64,000 bases of DNA from Conchiformibius steedae (GCF_014054725.1 NZ_CP059563.1:1329749-1393748), one strand, 5' to 3'. Shown: positions 24,210 to 33,318, numbered from the stretch's first letter. The notes: a model not told the origin generated them from the letters alone. A program made the numbers and translations.

Positions 24210-24506
24210 TTGGAAAACCGTTTCAGCCTCACCGCCGAGCTTGTCCAAGTGGGCGCATTGCGCCGCACCCCCGCAGGCACTGCCGTTTTAGACGTATTAC
24301 TGGCACACGAATCGTGGCAGCACGAAAACGGCACACCATATTTGGCGAAATTTACCCTCGCCGCCAAAATAGTCGGCAACGAGGCACAGGCATGGCAGCA
24401 CAGACAGGGCGTTATGGTACATATTGGCGGCTTTTTGGTACAAAGCGGTCGTCAAAATCCCCGCCCCCTGCTGCATATCCAAACCATTCAAGAATATAAA
24501 GGTTGA
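24210..24506 (+). CDS. priB: Primosomal replication protein N (PriB)
   Basis: 98 residues reading MENRFSLTAELVQVGALRRTP at the start, then LDVLLAHESWQHENG, a single-stranded-DNA-binding OB fold typical of PriB. PriB stabilises PriA on stalled forks during replication restart. The initiator is TTG, two bases after the rpsF stop, with no independent ribosome-binding site; translation probably depends on coupling from rpsF, which would keep PriB low. Its position between rpsF and rpsR is the classical one. Confidence 0.92.
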   Translation: MENRFSLTAELVQVGALRRTPAGTAVLDVLLAHESWQHENGTPYLAKFTLAAKIVGNEAQAWQHRQGVMVHIGGFLVQSGRQNPRPLLHIQTIQEYKG

Positions 24507-24512
24507 ATTATT

Positions 24513-24743
24513 ATGGCACGTCAAACCTTCAAACGCAGAAAATTCTGCCGTTTTACCGCCGAAAAAATCCAAGAAGTGGATTATAAAAATGTGGATTTGC
24601 TGAAAGATTTTATCACTGAAAACGGCAAAATCATTCCCGCTCGCATCACTGGCACCAAAGCGCATTACCAACGTCAATTGGCGGTAGCAGTAAAACGCGC
24701 GCGCTTCTTGGCGCTGTTGCCCTACACCGACCAACACAAATAA
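24513..24743 (+). CDS. rpsR: 30S ribosomal protein S18
   Basis: 76 residues. [20 protein letters not shown] and the C-terminal [16 protein letters not shown] are characteristic of S18. The single Cys in KFCRF is of the C-minus type with no full zinc ribbon. S18 partners S6 on the 30S platform and in the proposed regulatory complex on the operon leader. The gene lies 6 bp after priB. Confidence 0.98.
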   Translation: MARQTFKRRKFCRFTAEKIQEVDYKNVDLLKDFITENGKIIPARITGTKAHYQRQLAVAVKRARFLALLPYTDQHK

Positions 24744-24758
24744 TCGGGAGACCAAATC

Positions 24759-25211
24759 ATGCAAATTATCCTGTTGGAACGCATCGCGGCTTTGGGCAAT
24801 TTGGGCGATGTGGTAACCGTGAAAAACGGTTATGCCCGCAACTATCTGATTCCCCAAGGTAAAGCCAAGCGCGCTACCGAAGCAAACTTGAAAGAGTTTG
24901 AAGCACGCCGCGCTGAGTGGGAAGCCAAACAAGCTGCCGTATTGGCAGATGCGCAAGCCCGTCATGCCAAATTGGACGGTCAAACCGTTACCGTGGCACA
25001 AAAAGCCGGTGTGGACGGTCGTCTGTTCGGTTCTGTAACCAATGCCGACATCGCCGAAGCCATCCGTGCAACTGGCGTAGAAGTAGCTAAAGCCAATGTG
25101 CGTTTGCCTGACGGTCCGTTCAAAGCCGTAGGCGAGTACGAAGTGGAAGTGGCACTGCACAGCGATGCCGTTGCGGTAATTACCGTTGCTGTTGTGGCTG
25201 CTGCGGAATAA
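24759..25211 (+). CDS. rplI: 50S ribosomal protein L9
   Basis: 150 residues. The N-terminal domain reads [20 protein letters not shown] with [16 protein letters not shown], the L9 signature. A long central helix and a C-terminal rRNA-binding domain ([17 protein letters not shown]) follow. L9 binds 23S rRNA near the base of L1 and affects frame maintenance. It is the last gene of the operon and is followed within 20 bp by a strong terminator. A CGGGAG ribosome-binding site precedes the ATG. Confidence 0.98.
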   Translation: MQIILLERIAALGNLGDVVTVKNGYARNYLIPQGKAKRATEANLKEFEARRAEWEAKQAAVLADAQARHAKLDGQTVTVAQKAGVDGRLFGSVTNADIAEAIRATGVEVAKANVRLPDGPFKAVGEYEVEVALHSDAVAVITVAVVAAAE

Positions 25212-25230
25212 TCTTTCGCTTGAGCTGACG

Positions 25231-25270
25231 AATTTCCCCGAAATACCTTGTTGGTGTTTCGGGGAAAATT
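25231..25270. terminator. Bidirectional terminator between rplI and rep
   Basis: AATTTCCCCGAAA (25231-25243) pairs with TTTCGGGGAAAATT (25257-25270) around a 13-nt loop, with A/T runs on both flanks. It serves the convergent rplI and rep transcripts. Confidence 0.85.
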
Positions 25271-27285
25271 TATTTGGATTGCTTATCGGCAATTTTTTGA
25301 TTTAAAACGGCTAACATTCCGCCCAAACGCGCCCGTCCTTCTGCTTTGCTAATCACGGGTTCGCTGCCTTTACGCCCGAAAATCTGCAATTCGTGCTGTG
25401 GCAGTTCGCCAATAAAGCGGCTGGGTTCGGGAAACGACCATTCGCCACGGTATTTCCGTTTAATGCAATGCAATAAGGTAAGTTGTTGTTTGGCACGGGT
25501 AATGCCTACATACATTAAGCGGCGTTCTTCATCTGTGCGCCCTTCATCTATGCTGTCGGCATGAGGGAACAGCCCTTCTTCGCAGCCTGCCAAAAATACA
25601 TTTTCGTATTCCAAACCTTTGGAAGCGTGTAGAGTGGACAGGCGCACGGCATCGGTTTCTTCTTCGTTTTTGCCTTCCAGCAAAGTCATCAGCGCAATGG
25701 TTTGTGCCAATTCAATTAGGTTTTTATCGTCTTCCGTGCCTTTGCGTGCCAACCAATCCGCCAAATCGCCCACATTGCGCCAACGGCTTTCGGCGGCGCG
25801 GGAAGTCTCGGCGTGTTGAATCAAATAATCGTGATAGCCGATATCGGCAAGCAGGGCATGAATCACATCGCCTGCGGCTTCGTTTTCGGCACGTTGGCGG
25901 TAACGCGCCATTAGTTTGGCAAACCGTGCTACCGCTTCGCGGCTTTTAACGGGGGCATCTGCCATGGATGTTTCAAACTGTTGCGCGGCGGTAAGCAGGG
26001 AAACCTGATGTTGCGCGGCATAAAGATTGAGTTTGCCCAAAGTGGTTGCGCCAATCCCGCATTTGGGTGTGGTGGCGGCGCGTAAAAACGCTGGATTATC
26101 ATTGGGATTGGCGAGTAGGCGCAAATACGCCAAAATATCTTTGATTTCGGTTTTGTCAAAAAAACTCTGCCCACCCGACACGCGGTAAGGAATCCGCGCC
26201 GCGCGTAAGGCTTCTTCAAACAAACGCGCCTGATGGTTGCTGCGGTACAGCACCGCACAATCGGCATAACGCCCTTTTTCCCCGCGTGTCAGCTTGTACA
26301 GCACAATTTGCCGCGCCACATAATCCGCTTCGTGTTCTTCATTTTGACACGCCACCACGCGCACCGCATCGCCTTCGCCCAATTGCGACCACAAGGTTTT
26401 GGCAAACAATTTCGGATTATTGGCAATCAAGCCGTTGGCAACGCGCAAAATCCGTGCGCTGGAACGATAATTTTGTTCCAACTTAATGATTTTTAACTGC
26501 GGATAATCCTGCTGCAGACGTTTCAGGTTTTCCATATCCGCACCGCGCCATGCGTAAATGCTTTGGTCGTCGTCGCCCACTACGGTAAACCTGCCTTCCG
26601 CCCCGCACAACAGGCGCATCAGCAGGTATTGGCAGGTGTTGGTGTCTTGACATTCATCTACCAGCAGATAACGCAAACGCCGTTGCCATTTCAGGCGTAA
26701 ATCATTATTTTGTTTCAATAATAAAGTGGGTAAAACAATCAAATCATCAAAATCCACCGCCTGATAACGGCACAGCGTATCTTGATATTCCACATAAATT
26801 TGCGCGGTTTGCGCCTGCCAGTCGTCCCGCGCCGCCAATGCTGCCTGTTCGGGGGAAAGTAGGGCATTTTTCCACAAAGAAATTTGCTGTTGGGTGCGGA
26901 AAATGCTGTCGCGCTTATTGTCTTCCAGCAATTCGGCGATGATTTTACCGCTGTCGGAAGCATCAAACACCGAAAAATCTTTTTGATAACCCAAATGCGT
27001 GGCTTCTTCGCGCAGCAAGCGCATACCAAAGGCGTGAAAGGTGGATACCGTCAGCCCTTTGGTTTGCTGTGCGCCCAACAATGCGTTGATGCGTTCGCGC
27101 ATTTCGGCAGCGGCTTTGTTGGTAAAGGTAATCGCGGCGACACTGTGTGGCGCATATCCTGCCTGCGTGAGCAGATAGGCGATTTTTTCGGTAATCACGC
27201 GGGTTTTGCCGCTGCCTGCGCCCGCCAGCACAAACAAAGGTCCGCCCAAATAATGCACGGCTTCGCGTTGTTGCGGATTCAACAT
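25270..27285 (-). CDS. rep: ATP-dependent DNA helicase Rep
   Basis: 671 residues from MLNPQQREAVHYLGG, the usual Rep start; an upstream extension of the frame is not conserved. UvrD/Rep superfamily I motifs are complete: LAGAGSGKTRVITEKIAYLL (motif I), FTNKAAAEM (Ia), LVDECQDTN (II), VVGDDDQSIYAWRGAD (III), EQNYRSSARIL (IV), LSTLHASKGLEYENVFLAG (V) and YVGITRAKQ (VI). The closest match in memory is E. coli Rep (673 residues) rather than UvrD or PcrA. It moves 3'-5' on DNA and clears protein blocks ahead of replication forks. It follows the ferredoxin reductase gene by 2 bp. Confidence 0.95.
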   Translation of the reverse strand: MLNPQQREAVHYLGGPLFVLAGAGSGKTRVITEKIAYLLTQAGYAPHSVAAITFTNKAAAEMRERINALLGAQQTKGLTVSTFHAFGMRLLREEATHLGYQKDFSVFDASDSGKIIAELLEDNKRDSIFRTQQQISLWKNALLSPEQAALAARDDWQAQTAQIYVEYQDTLCRYQAVDFDDLIVLPTLLLKQNNDLRLKWQRRLRYLLVDECQDTNTCQYLLMRLLCGAEGRFTVVGDDDQSIYAWRGADMENLKRLQQDYPQLKIIKLEQNYRSSARILRVANGLIANNPKLFAKTLWSQLGEGDAVRVVACQNEEHEADYVARQIVLYKLTRGEKGRYADCAVLYRSNHQARLFEEALRAARIPYRVSGGQSFFDKTEIKDILAYLRLLANPNDNPAFLRAATTPKCGIGATTLGKLNLYAAQHQVSLLTAAQQFETSMADAPVKSREAVARFAKLMARYRQRAENEAAGDVIHALLADIGYHDYLIQHAETSRAAESRWRNVGDLADWLARKGTEDDKNLIELAQTIALMTLLEGKNEEETDAVRLSTLHASKGLEYENVFLAGCEEGLFPHADSIDEGRTDEERRLMYVGITRAKQQLTLLHCIKRKYRGEWSFPEPSRFIGELPQHELQIFGRKGSEPVISKAEGRARLGGMLAVLNQKIADKQSK

Positions 27286-27287
27286 AA

Positions 27288-28055
27288 TTAAAACCCGTTT
27301 TCCATCATAATTTGTCCCGGTAAACGGTTGCGGTGCATGGCAAAACCTTGATTCAAAAGGGCTTGGAAAGTATCTTGCACCATCGCAGGATTGCCGCAAA
27401 TCATAAAACGGCTGTGCTCGCGGTTAAAATCCATTTTCAACGCCTGCGCCAATGCGCCACTGCTGATGCTGTCGGGCAAACGCTGATGCAGTCCCTCGCC
27501 CTGTTCGCGGGTGGTTACAGGAAGAAAACGCAGCTTGAAAAAATCTTCACCCACCAAAGGATGTTCTGCCAATTCTGCCAATGAATCATTAAAAATCAAC
27601 TCATTGGCATAAGAAACAGAATGCACCAAAGCCAAAGTGTCAAAACGTTGCCAAATTTCGGGCTGCTGCAAAATGCTTAAAAACGGCGCAATGCCCGAAC
27701 CTGTGGACAGCATAATCAAATCCTGTCCGTCAGGAAAACGCTCGGGCAGGAAAAAACCTTGTGCGGTTTTGTCCAACAACAACGTATCGCCTGCCTGCAA
27801 TTGCGCCAAATGTGCGGACATGGGTCCGCCGTCAATCAATACTACAAAATATTCAAGGGTTTCGGCATATTCGGCGGAAATAACGGAATAGGCACGCCAT
27901 AAAAATCCTGCACCTTCACGCACGCCCAAGCGCGAAAATTGTCCTGCCGAAAAACGGTAGGATTCGGGGCGGGTAATGGCAAAAGTTAGGTGTTTGGCAC
28001 TGTGGCGTTTTACCCACAATACGGTTTCTTCGGTAAATTTTTCGGCTGCGCTCAC
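27288..28055 (-). CDS. fpr: Ferredoxin--NADP reductase
   Basis: 255 residues from a GTG start at 28055, preceded by the very strong ribosome-binding site GGGAGGAAAAATC. FAD binding is shown by FLWRAYSVISAEYAE, with the RxYS motif, and NADP binding by LIMLSTGSGIAPFLSIL and RFMICGNPAMVQDTF. The overall pattern is that of Fpr/FNR flavoproteins, which pass electrons between NADPH and ferredoxin or flavodoxin, often in oxidative-stress defence. The GTG overlaps the stop codon of the small membrane-protein gene upstream (GTGA), and rep follows 2 bp downstream. Confidence 0.92.
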   Translation of the reverse strand: MSAAEKFTEETVLWVKRHSAKHLTFAITRPESYRFSAGQFSRLGVREGAGFLWRAYSVISAEYAETLEYFVVLIDGGPMSAHLAQLQAGDTLLLDKTAQGFFLPERFPDGQDLIMLSTGSGIAPFLSILQQPEIWQRFDTLALVHSVSYANELIFNDSLAELAEHPLVGEDFFKLRFLPVTTREQGEGLHQRLPDSISSGALAQALKMDFNREHSRFMICGNPAMVQDTFQALLNQGFAMHRNRLPGQIMMENGF

Positions 28056-28276
28056 GATTTTTCCTCCCGCTGCAAACGGATAATGTGCCAGATATTGACC
28101 ATAACGATAAAAACATTTAATAAAGCAATAGGATAGCTGCCAATTAGTACGCCATAAACCACAAAACACGCTGCACCTGCCGAGTTCCAAATCCGCAGCA
28201 AGCGCACATTGCCAACCAAAAACGAAATGGCAACAATCACGGAAGCGGCATAGCCAAGTATTTCGGTTGCGTTCAT
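28052..28276 (-). CDS. Small membrane protein, YgjV-like
   Basis: 74 residues from MNATEILGYAASVIV behind AAAGGGAAAA. Three hydrophobic segments are visible, with SFLVGNVRLLRIWNSAGAAC joining the first two. The pattern of Gly-Tyr-Ala at the start and LLRIWNxxGA resembles half of the YgjV-type inner-membrane protein family, but the match is from memory. It overlaps the reductase gene by 4 bp and may be translationally coupled to it. Function unknown. Confidence 0.7.
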   Translation of the reverse strand: MNATEILGYAASVIVAISFLVGNVRLLRIWNSAGAACFVVYGVLIGSYPIALLNVFIVMVNIWHIIRLQREEKS

Positions 28277-28296
28277 TTTTCCCTTTTCCTGATACA

Positions 28297-28332
28297 AACA
28301 GGCTGCCGAAAACAAGGTTTCAGCAGCCTGTT
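28297..28332 (-). terminator. Hairpin terminator after hemY
   Basis: AACAGGCTGC (28297-28306) pairs with GCAGCCTGTT (28323-28332) around a 16-nt loop. The arms are decayed uptake sequences (AGGCTGCCGAAA-like). It lies 24 bp past the hemY stop. Confidence 0.7.
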
Positions 28333-28355
28333 CAATGGCTTAAAAGCAATTGATT

Positions 28356-29555
28356 TTATTGGGCTTGTGTCATTGCACCCAATGCCAATTGACGCTGCTC
28401 GTCTGCCAAAGCACCGGTATTGACTTCGTCAAACACTTTTGCCAATGCCAAACGCGCTTGTACGCTGGGTTTGACGGCAATGCTGGCTTCAAAGTAGTTT
28501 TGCGCCTTACCCCAAAGCTGTTTGCTGTATGCCAGTTCGCCCAAGCACAGCAGCAAATCGGCATCTTCGGAACAGGTTTTTAACCAGCTTTCAGCAGTAT
28601 CAATGGCTTTACGCTGTTCAATATCGCTTAAATAGCGCACGCTGCGCGAAAACACGGGTAACAAACCACGATGGTGGGTATGCGGGTAGTAACTGCCAAT
28701 CCATGAAACGGCATCGGCATATAAGCCAAGTGTTTCATATTGTTCGGCAATCGGTACGCACAACGTGCCTGCTTTTTGAGCATTGGGAATGCGTTTGAGC
28801 GCAGCTTTAAGTGCGGCACTGTCGTCTGCAGCGGCAATCAGTTGAGTAAACGCAGCATCACGGTATTGATTGGCTTTTTCTTCGCCAATCGCGCCATTTT
28901 TTTGCAAACGGTCGGTTTTTTCCAAAATATCAACGGCATCGCCTTTTTCTTGTGCCAAGCGCAATTGTAGGCGCAACAAAACATTGGAATGGCGTTCAAT
29001 ATTTTCAGCGGCTTTTAATTGGCTGGCAGCTTCTTGATAATTACCTGATGCCAATGCGTTTTCTGCTCCCAGTAGATAGCGGGGCAGTTGGGCTTTTTCG
29101 GGCAGGTTATCCGCCATTTGCGTTAAATAACGGTTCATCAGCGTGTGGTTGTTGCTTTGCTGTGCGGCTTGCGCGGCAATCATCAACGCCAAAACGCGGT
29201 TGTCGCCAGCGTGTTTGTTGGCAAGCACTTTGGCAGCTTCATTGCCTGCTTTGTCGTAACGTCCTTCAAAAAACGCCACACCTGCCTGATTTAAGGCTTC
29301 CACCGATTTGCGGTATTTGCGCGTGCTGCCGAAACGTCCGATTTTACCGGGGGTGGCGATAATGCCGTACAGGAATTTGATGAAAAAATACAACAAACCA
29401 ACCGCCAATACCAATCCCACTGCAAACAAGTGCAGGTTCATGCGGATAAGGGTTTGTTCAACTTGAATATATACATTGCCCGAATACAGGTGCGCGGCCA
29501 CCGCCACGCCCACTGCCGTGGCAAATAGGGCAATAATCCAGATTAAGCCTTGCAT
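28356..29555 (-). CDS. hemY: HemY-like protein of the hemDXY cluster (TPR membrane protein)
   Basis: 399 residues. Two N-terminal membrane helices (IIALFATAVGVAVAAHLYSG and LFAVGLVLAVGLLYFFIKFL) are followed by TPR-like repeats such as LQLRLAQEKGDAVDI and AQNYFEASIAVKPSVQARL. This is the proteobacterial HemY_N family linked to late haem synthesis genes; it is not the protoporphyrinogen oxidase that shares the name in Gram-positives. Its biochemical role is unsettled. It lies 18 bp after hemX in the order hemD-hemX-hemY and ends at a hairpin terminator. Confidence 0.93.
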   Translation of the reverse strand: MQGLIWIIALFATAVGVAVAAHLYSGNVYIQVEQTLIRMNLHLFAVGLVLAVGLLYFFIKFLYGIIATPGKIGRFGSTRKYRKSVEALNQAGVAFFEGRYDKAGNEAAKVLANKHAGDNRVLALMIAAQAAQQSNNHTLMNRYLTQMADNLPEKAQLPRYLLGAENALASGNYQEAASQLKAAENIERHSNVLLRLQLRLAQEKGDAVDILEKTDRLQKNGAIGEEKANQYRDAAFTQLIAAADDSAALKAALKRIPNAQKAGTLCVPIAEQYETLGLYADAVSWIGSYYPHTHHRGLLPVFSRSVRYLSDIEQRKAIDTAESWLKTCSEDADLLLCLGELAYSKQLWGKAQNYFEASIAVKPSVQARLALAKVFDEVNTGALADEQRQLALGAMTQAQ

Positions 29556-29573
29556 AATGCTTAAGTCTCCTTG

Positions 29574-31427
29574 TTACGGTTGCGCGTCGGCTTCGCCGCC
29601 GCCTGTGGCAGCAGGTTTGGCACTGACGGCTTTGCGTACGGGTTTGTCTTCGCTGCGTTTGGCGGGACGGGCAGGTTTTTCGCTACGCGCTTCGCGGGTT
29701 TCGCGTTTGGCGGCGTTGGCGCGTTCGCGCTCACGGCGGCGTTCGCGCCGTTCTTTCTGCTCGGCGGCGCGTTTTTCGGCAGCGCGTTCCCGTTCGCGGC
29801 GGGCTTTACGTGCATCTTCTTCAGTGGGCTTGGCTTTTTCTGCCGTTGCGTCCGCTGGTTTTTTGCTGCCTGCAGCGGCTGCCAATGCCGCTACCGGCGC
29901 GGCAGCCAATGCTGCGTTTGATAATGCTTGGGAAGATTGTTGTGAAGCCACCGGTTCGGCATCTGCCGATTCAGCAAGCGCGGCGAAAACCGCCGCATGA
30001 ACAGCCAAGCCTGCTGCATTTTGCTTACCGGTTTGCGGCTTTCCCGCGTTGTCTGCCTTTTTCTCGGAAGTTTCGGAAATCGGGGCAGGCGCTACTTCAG
30101 AAGCGGCAGGCGCGGTTTTGGCGGCTTCACTTTCTGCGGCAGGTTTGGCGGGTTCGGAAGCAGGTTTTTCCTTGCTTTCAACGGCTTCGGCGGCTTGTGC
30201 TGTTGCAGAAGCGGCGCGGTGCTGCTCGGTTTGTGCCGCAGCCTGTTCTGCCATGGCAACCGCCGTACCCAACACTACCGCAGGCAGTTGGTCCACAGGC
30301 TTCAGATTCACAGGCGTGGCAGTACGGGTTTGATTTTGGTAATCGCGCACTGCTGCCAAACTGTCTTTCAACACATCATCCGACACAATGCTCAAATTTT
30401 GTGCGTTTAATTGTGCCAAATCATCCAACCATTTTTTGGTGGTGGGCGAAGCGGTATCAAAGTATTCTTTTACCGTGTTTTCCACCACTACCAAATTGCT
30501 TTTGTAGGATTCGTTATTGTGCTGCATCAATGCTAAACGGGCGTCCAGCAGGCGCAGGCGCAAGTTGGCGCGGACAAAGTAAATTTGTTCGGGGGCGAGC
30601 AACATGGCATCGTTGCTGTCCAGTTTGCGGATTTCCACCATGCTTTGCAGCAGGTGCAGGGTTTTGTTCCAAGTGCGCGTCCAAAAATCAGCCGATTCGG
30701 CAGCGGGCGCAGCTTGGGTATTTTTTTCCTGCAAGGTGTTATCCACCACCAAGGGCAGACCCGCAACGGCTTTTTCCAACGCATCCAGCTTCAATACCAT
30801 GCCTGAAATATCGGCATAGCTGCCGCTGTTTTGCTTTAACACCGCCAAATCTTGACTGACGGCGCGTTTAATCGGTAAAAGTTCTGCCTGTTCAAAACGG
30901 CTCAAACGCTGCTCGATGCTTTCCAGTGCCGTTACCGCCACCGGAATATTGCCTGACAGGGTAAGTTGTTGTGCAGCAAGGTTAAGCGTAACTTCCACTT
31001 CATCTACCAGCCAGTTTACGCGCCCTTGCAGCAGTTCGCGGTAGGCGTTTTGAATATCGGCAAGATGGCTGCGGTTGTCGCGCTGACCCACGTCTAATTT
31101 GCTGACCAATTCATTGATTTTCTTTTGCTCTTCCAAAGAAGTTGCCAGCTTGCGGGCATTTTCGCTTTCGCCCAAAGCCGCTTTATCCAATTCCTGATGG
31201 ATTTTGACTTCCTGCATGCGGAAAATGTTTTGCCCCTGCACAAACAAAAAGCCGCTTGCGCCCAAGGCAATCACCGACAGCGTCAATGCGCCCACTGCCA
31301 AACCGCGTCCGCTGTTGTGTTTGCGTTCGATGATAATCGGCTGGCTGAAACCAGGCTGTTGGGGAAGGTTTTGTTCGCCGTGCGTCAAGGCATCGGCAGT
31401 GGTTTCGGGTGTTTGTTTTTCCGACAT
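29574..31427 (-). CDS. hemX: HemX-like protein (uroporphyrinogen-III C-methyltransferase-related) with charged tail
   Basis: 617 residues from MSEKQTPETT. One membrane helix (LAVGALTLSVIALGASGFLF) is followed by a long coiled-coil (EEQKKINELVSKLDVGQRD) and the HemX domain with QIYFVRANLRLRLLDARLAL. It is much longer than the usual 350-400 residues because of an Ala/Glu/Lys-rich linker and a strongly charged Arg/Glu tail (RKARRERERAAEKRAAEQ). HemX lacks methyltransferase motifs and its role in haem supply is unclear. The tail may bind nucleic acid or membrane, but this is inference. Confidence 0.9.
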   Translation of the reverse strand: MSEKQTPETTADALTHGEQNLPQQPGFSQPIIIERKHNSGRGLAVGALTLSVIALGASGFLFVQGQNIFRMQEVKIHQELDKAALGESENARKLATSLEEQKKINELVSKLDVGQRDNRSHLADIQNAYRELLQGRVNWLVDEVEVTLNLAAQQLTLSGNIPVAVTALESIEQRLSRFEQAELLPIKRAVSQDLAVLKQNSGSYADISGMVLKLDALEKAVAGLPLVVDNTLQEKNTQAAPAAESADFWTRTWNKTLHLLQSMVEIRKLDSNDAMLLAPEQIYFVRANLRLRLLDARLALMQHNNESYKSNLVVVENTVKEYFDTASPTTKKWLDDLAQLNAQNLSIVSDDVLKDSLAAVRDYQNQTRTATPVNLKPVDQLPAVVLGTAVAMAEQAAAQTEQHRAASATAQAAEAVESKEKPASEPAKPAAESEAAKTAPAASEVAPAPISETSEKKADNAGKPQTGKQNAAGLAVHAAVFAALAESADAEPVASQQSSQALSNAALAAAPVAALAAAAGSKKPADATAEKAKPTEEDARKARRERERAAEKRAAEQKERRERRRERERANAAKRETREARSEKPARPAKRSEDKPVRKAVSAKPAATGGGEADAQP

Positions 31428-31503
31428 AGTGTCTCGTACCTTAATAATATGTACCGCCCCTGCCGCATCAATCGGGCAAGGGGATTTGTCAAAACGGTAT
31501 AGA

Positions 31504-32223
31504 TTATACATTATCCGCGCATTTGTGGGCAGCGCACAAGGCTTGTGTTAAATCTGCTGCTTGCTGTATTCGTGTGATGCCCTGTGCCTGTAAAGCGGCA
31601 GCAATACGCGGATGATGGGTCAAGTATAACAAGGATTTCAGTTTTTGCATAAGCGGCGGTGGCGTTTGGGCGAACAGCATGTGTGCTGCCTGTGCTGAAG
31701 TTACCCACACGCAGGGTGATGGAAGTGTTTGAAAAAGCGCCCAATCCACTGCTTGCGGAATGCGGCGGTAAATTTCGGCAAATGCCACATTCAAGCCACG
31801 CCCACGCAAAAATTGTGCCAAGGCTTCACGTCCGCCACATCCCCGCACAATCAGTACCGTGGCGGCGGCGGGTAAGCTGTCCCATACGGGCAAGCGCATC
31901 ACGGCTTCGCTGTCTTGACCTACATCGGGGCAATAAACCTGCGCCGCGCCCGCTGCCCGCAAAACCCGTGCCGTGGCTGCGCCTACGGCAATATGCGGCA
32001 GCGTATCCGAAAAATCCCAAGCCGCCGTTTCCACGGCTGTAGGGCTGACCCAAAATACCGCATCTGCTGCGGCAATTTGTGCGGGCAACTGTGCCAAAGC
32101 ATCGGGTTGCGCTTCAATTGCCATCGGCGAAAACGGCACACCTTGCCAACCTAACGCCGCACACGCCGCCAAATCGTCCGCCAAACGCTGCTGCGGGCGC
32201 AACAGCAAAACCTGTTGTGTCAT
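31504..32223 (-). CDS. hemD: Uroporphyrinogen-III synthase
   Basis: 239 residues. HemD is a low-identity family, but WVSPTAVETAAWDF, VGAATARVLRAAG, VLIVRGCGGREALAQFL and VWVTSAQAAHML occupy the expected positions of the two-domain fold. It closes hydroxymethylbilane with D-ring inversion to give uroporphyrinogen III, the haem and sirohaem precursor. It overlaps the DUF1841 gene by one base (TAATG) and precedes hemX and hemY, the standard beta-proteobacterial order. Confidence 0.92.
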   Translation of the reverse strand: MTQQVLLLRPQQRLADDLAACAALGWQGVPFSPMAIEAQPDALAQLPAQIAAADAVFWVSPTAVETAAWDFSDTLPHIAVGAATARVLRAAGAAQVYCPDVGQDSEAVMRLPVWDSLPAAATVLIVRGCGGREALAQFLRGRGLNVAFAEIYRRIPQAVDWALFQTLPSPCVWVTSAQAAHMLFAQTPPPLMQKLKSLLYLTHHPRIAAALQAQGITRIQQAADLTQALCAAHKCADNV

Positions 32224-32732
32224 TAATCCTCGTCCCGCGCACTGATGCGTTCTGAAACAGGCACTTCATGCGGATTTAAACGCGCTTCGTCTTCCTGACC
32301 CAAACCCACCAAACGGCGCAGACGTGTCATATAGGCGTTTACGTCCAAACCTTGCCCGAAACGTTGCGCTTCCCACACCGTTTCAGCAAGCGCGTCCATC
32401 ATATCGTGTTCGGCGCGTACCCAATCGCCGCTGTATTTGGCACACAGTTTTTCGTGAATGGCACGGATACCGGGGGGTTGGTCAATGCCTGCCTGTTCCT
32501 GTACCGATAAATGCAGCGACATATGCAAAAAAGGATTGGTTTCGCCCTGCTCGGGTGTCCAAGTGTAATCCAAATATTTTTCAATATTATCTAAATAATA
32601 CGCGTATTCGGGATGGGCTTGGGCAATGCGTAGGGCTTTTTGTTGCAATGCATCTAATGCGGCAGGGGCAAAACGCTGCTGCCACACGCCGGCAAAAAAA
32701 CGGCGCACGTCCTGTGTGTTTACATCATACAT
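32223..32732 (-). CDS. DUF1841 family protein
   Basis: 169 residues from MYDVNTQDVRRFF; a TTG three codons upstream is possible but has no ribosome-binding site. DVRRFFAGVWQQR at the start and NPFLHMSLHLSVQEQ in the middle are typical of DUF1841, a conserved beta/gamma-proteobacterial family of unknown function with a His-rich motif. It overlaps hemD by one base and so is probably co-transcribed with the haem genes. The divergent ssrA promoter begins 48 bp upstream. Confidence 0.85.
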   Translation of the reverse strand: MYDVNTQDVRRFFAGVWQQRFAPAALDALQQKALRIAQAHPEYAYYLDNIEKYLDYTWTPEQGETNPFLHMSLHLSVQEQAGIDQPPGIRAIHEKLCAKYSGDWVRAEHDMMDALAETVWEAQRFGQGLDVNAYMTRLRRLVGLGQEDEARLNPHEVPVSERISARDED

Positions 32733-32779
32733 ATCGGGCAAACCAATGGGGCAAAACGGCGATTATACGCGAAAAAACT

Positions 32780-32808
32780 TTGCGTTTTACAGGCAAAGCG
32801 TGTACACT
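32780..32808 (+). promoter_or_regulatory. Promoter of ssrA
   Basis: TTGCGT, a 17-nt spacer and TACACT, ending 15 nt before the mature tmRNA 5' end at 32824. Spacing and position fit a sigma70 promoter for a stable RNA. Confidence 0.7.
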
Positions 32809-32823
32809 CTGCCTTTCCTATCT

Positions 32824-33186
32824 GGGGGCGATCTTGGTTTCGACGGGGGTTGCGAAGCAGATGCGGGCATACCGGGGTCTCAGACGCCCGTAAAACTCTG
32901 AAACGAAAATAGTCGCAAACGACGAAACTTACGCTCTGGCTGCTTAATGCCAAGCCGTTGCAACAGTCGGTCAATGGGCTGTGTAGCGCAAGCTACGGCA
33001 ACGTCATTTTTCATTGACTGGTTTCCTGTCGGGTTACTTGGCAGGGGATAAGATTGAAGGTAACTGGTTTCCTACGCGCCTGTCTGTCGGCACAAGGGAA
33101 ACAAGATTCCAATAGACAAGACTAAGTATGTAGAACGCTTTGTAGAGGACTTTCGGACGGGGGTTCAATTCCCCCCGCCTCCACCA
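32824..33186 (+). ncRNA. ssrA: Transfer-messenger RNA (tmRNA)
   Basis: The 5' end GGGGGCGATCTTGG pairs with the 3' end CGCCTCC, followed by A and CCA, forming the alanyl acceptor stem. The T-arm GGTTCAATTCC is near the 3' end. The tag open reading frame is at 32915-32947 and encodes ANDETYALAA followed by TAA, the Neisseria-type degradation tag. The RNA rescues stalled ribosomes with SmpB and marks products for proteolysis. The CCA is encoded. Confidence 0.98.
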
Positions 33187-33274
33187 CAGATTTTCAATTA
33201 AATCAAATAGTTGCAATTTTGCACCCGCTTTCTGGCACAAAATTGGCATATTTTTGATAAAGTTTTTGCTTTAA

Positions 33275-33318
33275 AAAGCAGCCTGTTTCAGATGAACGGG
33301 CTGCTTTCTTTTGTTTTG
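33275..33318. terminator. Terminator between ssrA and trpE
   Basis: AAAGCAGCC (33275-33283) pairs with GGCTGCTTT (33299-33307), extended by GTT/AAC inside the loop, with a T-rich tail on the plus strand. AAGCAGCCTGTT in the arm is a degenerate uptake sequence. It serves ssrA and possibly the convergent trpE. Confidence 0.8.

Noticed and set aside
24297-25292. 331-codon minus-strand frame over priB-rpsR-rplI
   Set aside because: Antisense to three ribosomal-operon genes and passes through the terminator.
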